Shown: positions 5,800-6,065 of the stretch, piece by piece
Layout of the letters: the number at the start of each line of letters is the position of its first letter
Position numbering within the stretch: position 1 is the first letter of the stretch
Origin: UBA12276 sp041476285
GTDB taxonomy: Archaea; Micrarchaeota; Micrarchaeia; Micrarchaeales; Micrarchaeaceae
Assembly: GCA_041476285.1 (NCBI GenBank)
Contig: JBGOTD010000047.1
Location: forward strand, 1 to 6,065
Reading direction: 5' to 3'
DNA: 6,065 nt
Notes under the pieces: model-generated
The model's database searches: none
What the model was told of the DNA's origin: nothing
The model's input: only the letters and a program-made list of their open reading frames with translations
Made by a program: the position numbers and the translations under genes

Positions 5800-5811
5800 A
5801 TTCATCCCGCA
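5800..5811 (+). other. tRNA-Ser anticodon-loop intron (12 nt), position 37/38
   Basis: Twelve extra bases in the anticodon loop must go for a 7-nt loop to form. Placement at 37/38 is canonical for archaeal tRNA introns, but neighbouring A residues make shifts of one base either way give the same product. The exon CUGG can pair with intron CCCG with one mismatch and only a short loop, so the structure is a relaxed bulge-helix-loop, not a full BHB. Confidence 0.75.
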
Positions 5812-5843
5812 AGCGCGTGGCCGCAAGGCCTTTTGGGTTCAAA

Positions 5844-5881
5844 TAAACTTTTGAGAAAAGTTTGATCAAAAGTTAGGAAAA
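5844..5881 (+). other. tRNA-Ser T-loop intron (38 nt), position 59/60
   Basis: Removal restores UUCAAAU (59/60, or 60/61 with the same product). The 3' side fits a BHB: exon UUC pairs with intron GAA (5877-5879), then bulge AAU and the T-stem. The 5' side is relaxed. The intron can form either a 9-bp stem, AACUUUUGA (5846-5854) with UCAAAAGUU (5866-5874), or a competing 8-bp hairpin, AAACUUUU (5845-5852) with AAAAGUUU (5856-5863) and loop GAG. Confidence 0.82.
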
Positions 5882-5904
5882 TCCCAACCCTGGCGTAATG
5901 ATTT

Positions 5905-6065
5905 CTAAAGACTTTTGCCGAAATGCCTCAAGACTTTTGGTATGCGATCAACAATGTCACTTGCAAGAATATGATTTCCCTTTTCCTTGTAAAGTGCATC
6001 GCCTATAGTTGAATGAAGATAGGCTCCAGCAACTCCTGCAATAAAAACATCATTGCCGAATGAGG
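5905..6065 (-). CDS. NAD(P)H-hydrate dehydratase, C-terminal part (gene runs off the right edge)
   Basis: Reading the minus strand inward from the edge gives 52 complete codons, then a TAG stop at 5905-5907. The tail contains AGVAGAYLHSTIGDALYKEK (residues 9-28 of the fragment), then HILASDIVDRIPKVLR. This resembles the C-terminus of the ribokinase-like ADP/ATP-dependent NAD(P)H-hydrate dehydratase (NnrD/YjeF C-terminal domain, 'AGAYLHG..GD......LTASDLIDALP'). That enzyme repairs the damaged cofactor NADHX/NADPHX by nucleotide-dependent dehydration. The catalytic GTGD motif would lie just outside the window, so the call rests on the tail alone. A fusion to the epimerase domain (Nnr) cannot be judged. 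The final residues converge on the tRNA-Ser gene with a 9-nt gap. Confidence 0.75.
   Translation of the reverse strand, partial: SFGNDVFIAGVAGAYLHSTIGDALYKEKGNHILASDIVDRIPKVLRHFGKSL

Larger units (their letters stand above)
5762..5895 (+). tRNA. tRNA-Ser (anticodon GGA) with two introns
   Basis: The acceptor GCCAGGG (5762-5768) pairs with CCCUGGC (5888-5894); discriminator G is 5895. The D-stem is GCG/CGC (5771-5773, 5785-5787). The anticodon stem is CGCGC (5789-5793) with GCGCG (5813-5817), and GGA lies at 5796-5798. A long class II variable arm GGCC-GCAA-GGCC (5819-5830) identifies serine. The T-stem UUGGG (5833-5837) pairs with CCCAA (5883-5887). The anticodon loop is 19 nt and the T-loop 45 nt; removing 12 and 38 nt gives CUGGAAA and UUCAAAU, both standard. 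CCA is not encoded. The 3' end lies 9 nt from the stop codon of the converging gene. Confidence 0.92.

Noticed and set aside
5681..5869. 62-codon minus-strand open frame
   Set aside because: It spans both tRNA genes antisense and has no gene-like features.

Overview
This window looks like part of an archaeal chromosome, probably from an ultrasmall DPANN-type lineage (Micrarchaeota/ARMAN-like is my best guess, from inference). The strongest evidence is two tRNA genes whose T-loops are interrupted by short introns that can fold into bulge-helix-bulge (BHB) splicing structures. Further support comes from TATA boxes about 27 nt upstream of start codons or RNA 5' ends, archaeal-type membrane protein families, tightly packed genes, and no mobile elements. 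I cannot fix the species.

Layout. Positions 66-1347 (minus strand) hold a two-gene unit: a membrane-anchored, sequon-rich extracytoplasmic protein of unknown family, followed by a short RnfD/NqrB-like membrane protein. A divergent intergenic region (1348-1484) carries a textbook leaderless promoter for a DUF981-type membrane protein (1485-2099, plus). Next comes a compact two-gene ABC-2 exporter (2178-3949, plus; ATPase then permease, 2 nt apart). Converging on it with a 14-nt gap is a minus-strand gene for a membrane-anchored glucosaminidase-like protein (3964-4689). A minus-strand AhpC-type 2-Cys peroxiredoxin (4867-5466) carries an in-frame 36-bp tandem duplication. The right end has tRNA-Lys(UUU), with one intron, and tRNA-Ser(GGA), with two introns. 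The last 161 bases hold the C-terminal part of a minus-strand NAD(P)H-hydrate dehydratase gene.

How the genes relate. Most genes serve the cell envelope (membrane redox-type protein, glycoprotein-like surface protein, exporter, glucosaminidase) or damage repair and defence against oxidation (peroxiredoxin, NADHX repair). I see no single multi-gene new system. The most notable points are the paired T-loop introns at the same tRNA position, the peroxiredoxin duplication between two half-matching codon blocks, a peptidoglycan-hydrolase-type fold in an apparent archaeon, and the RnfD-like/sequon-rich protein pair. No gene-free stretch exceeds about 180 bases.
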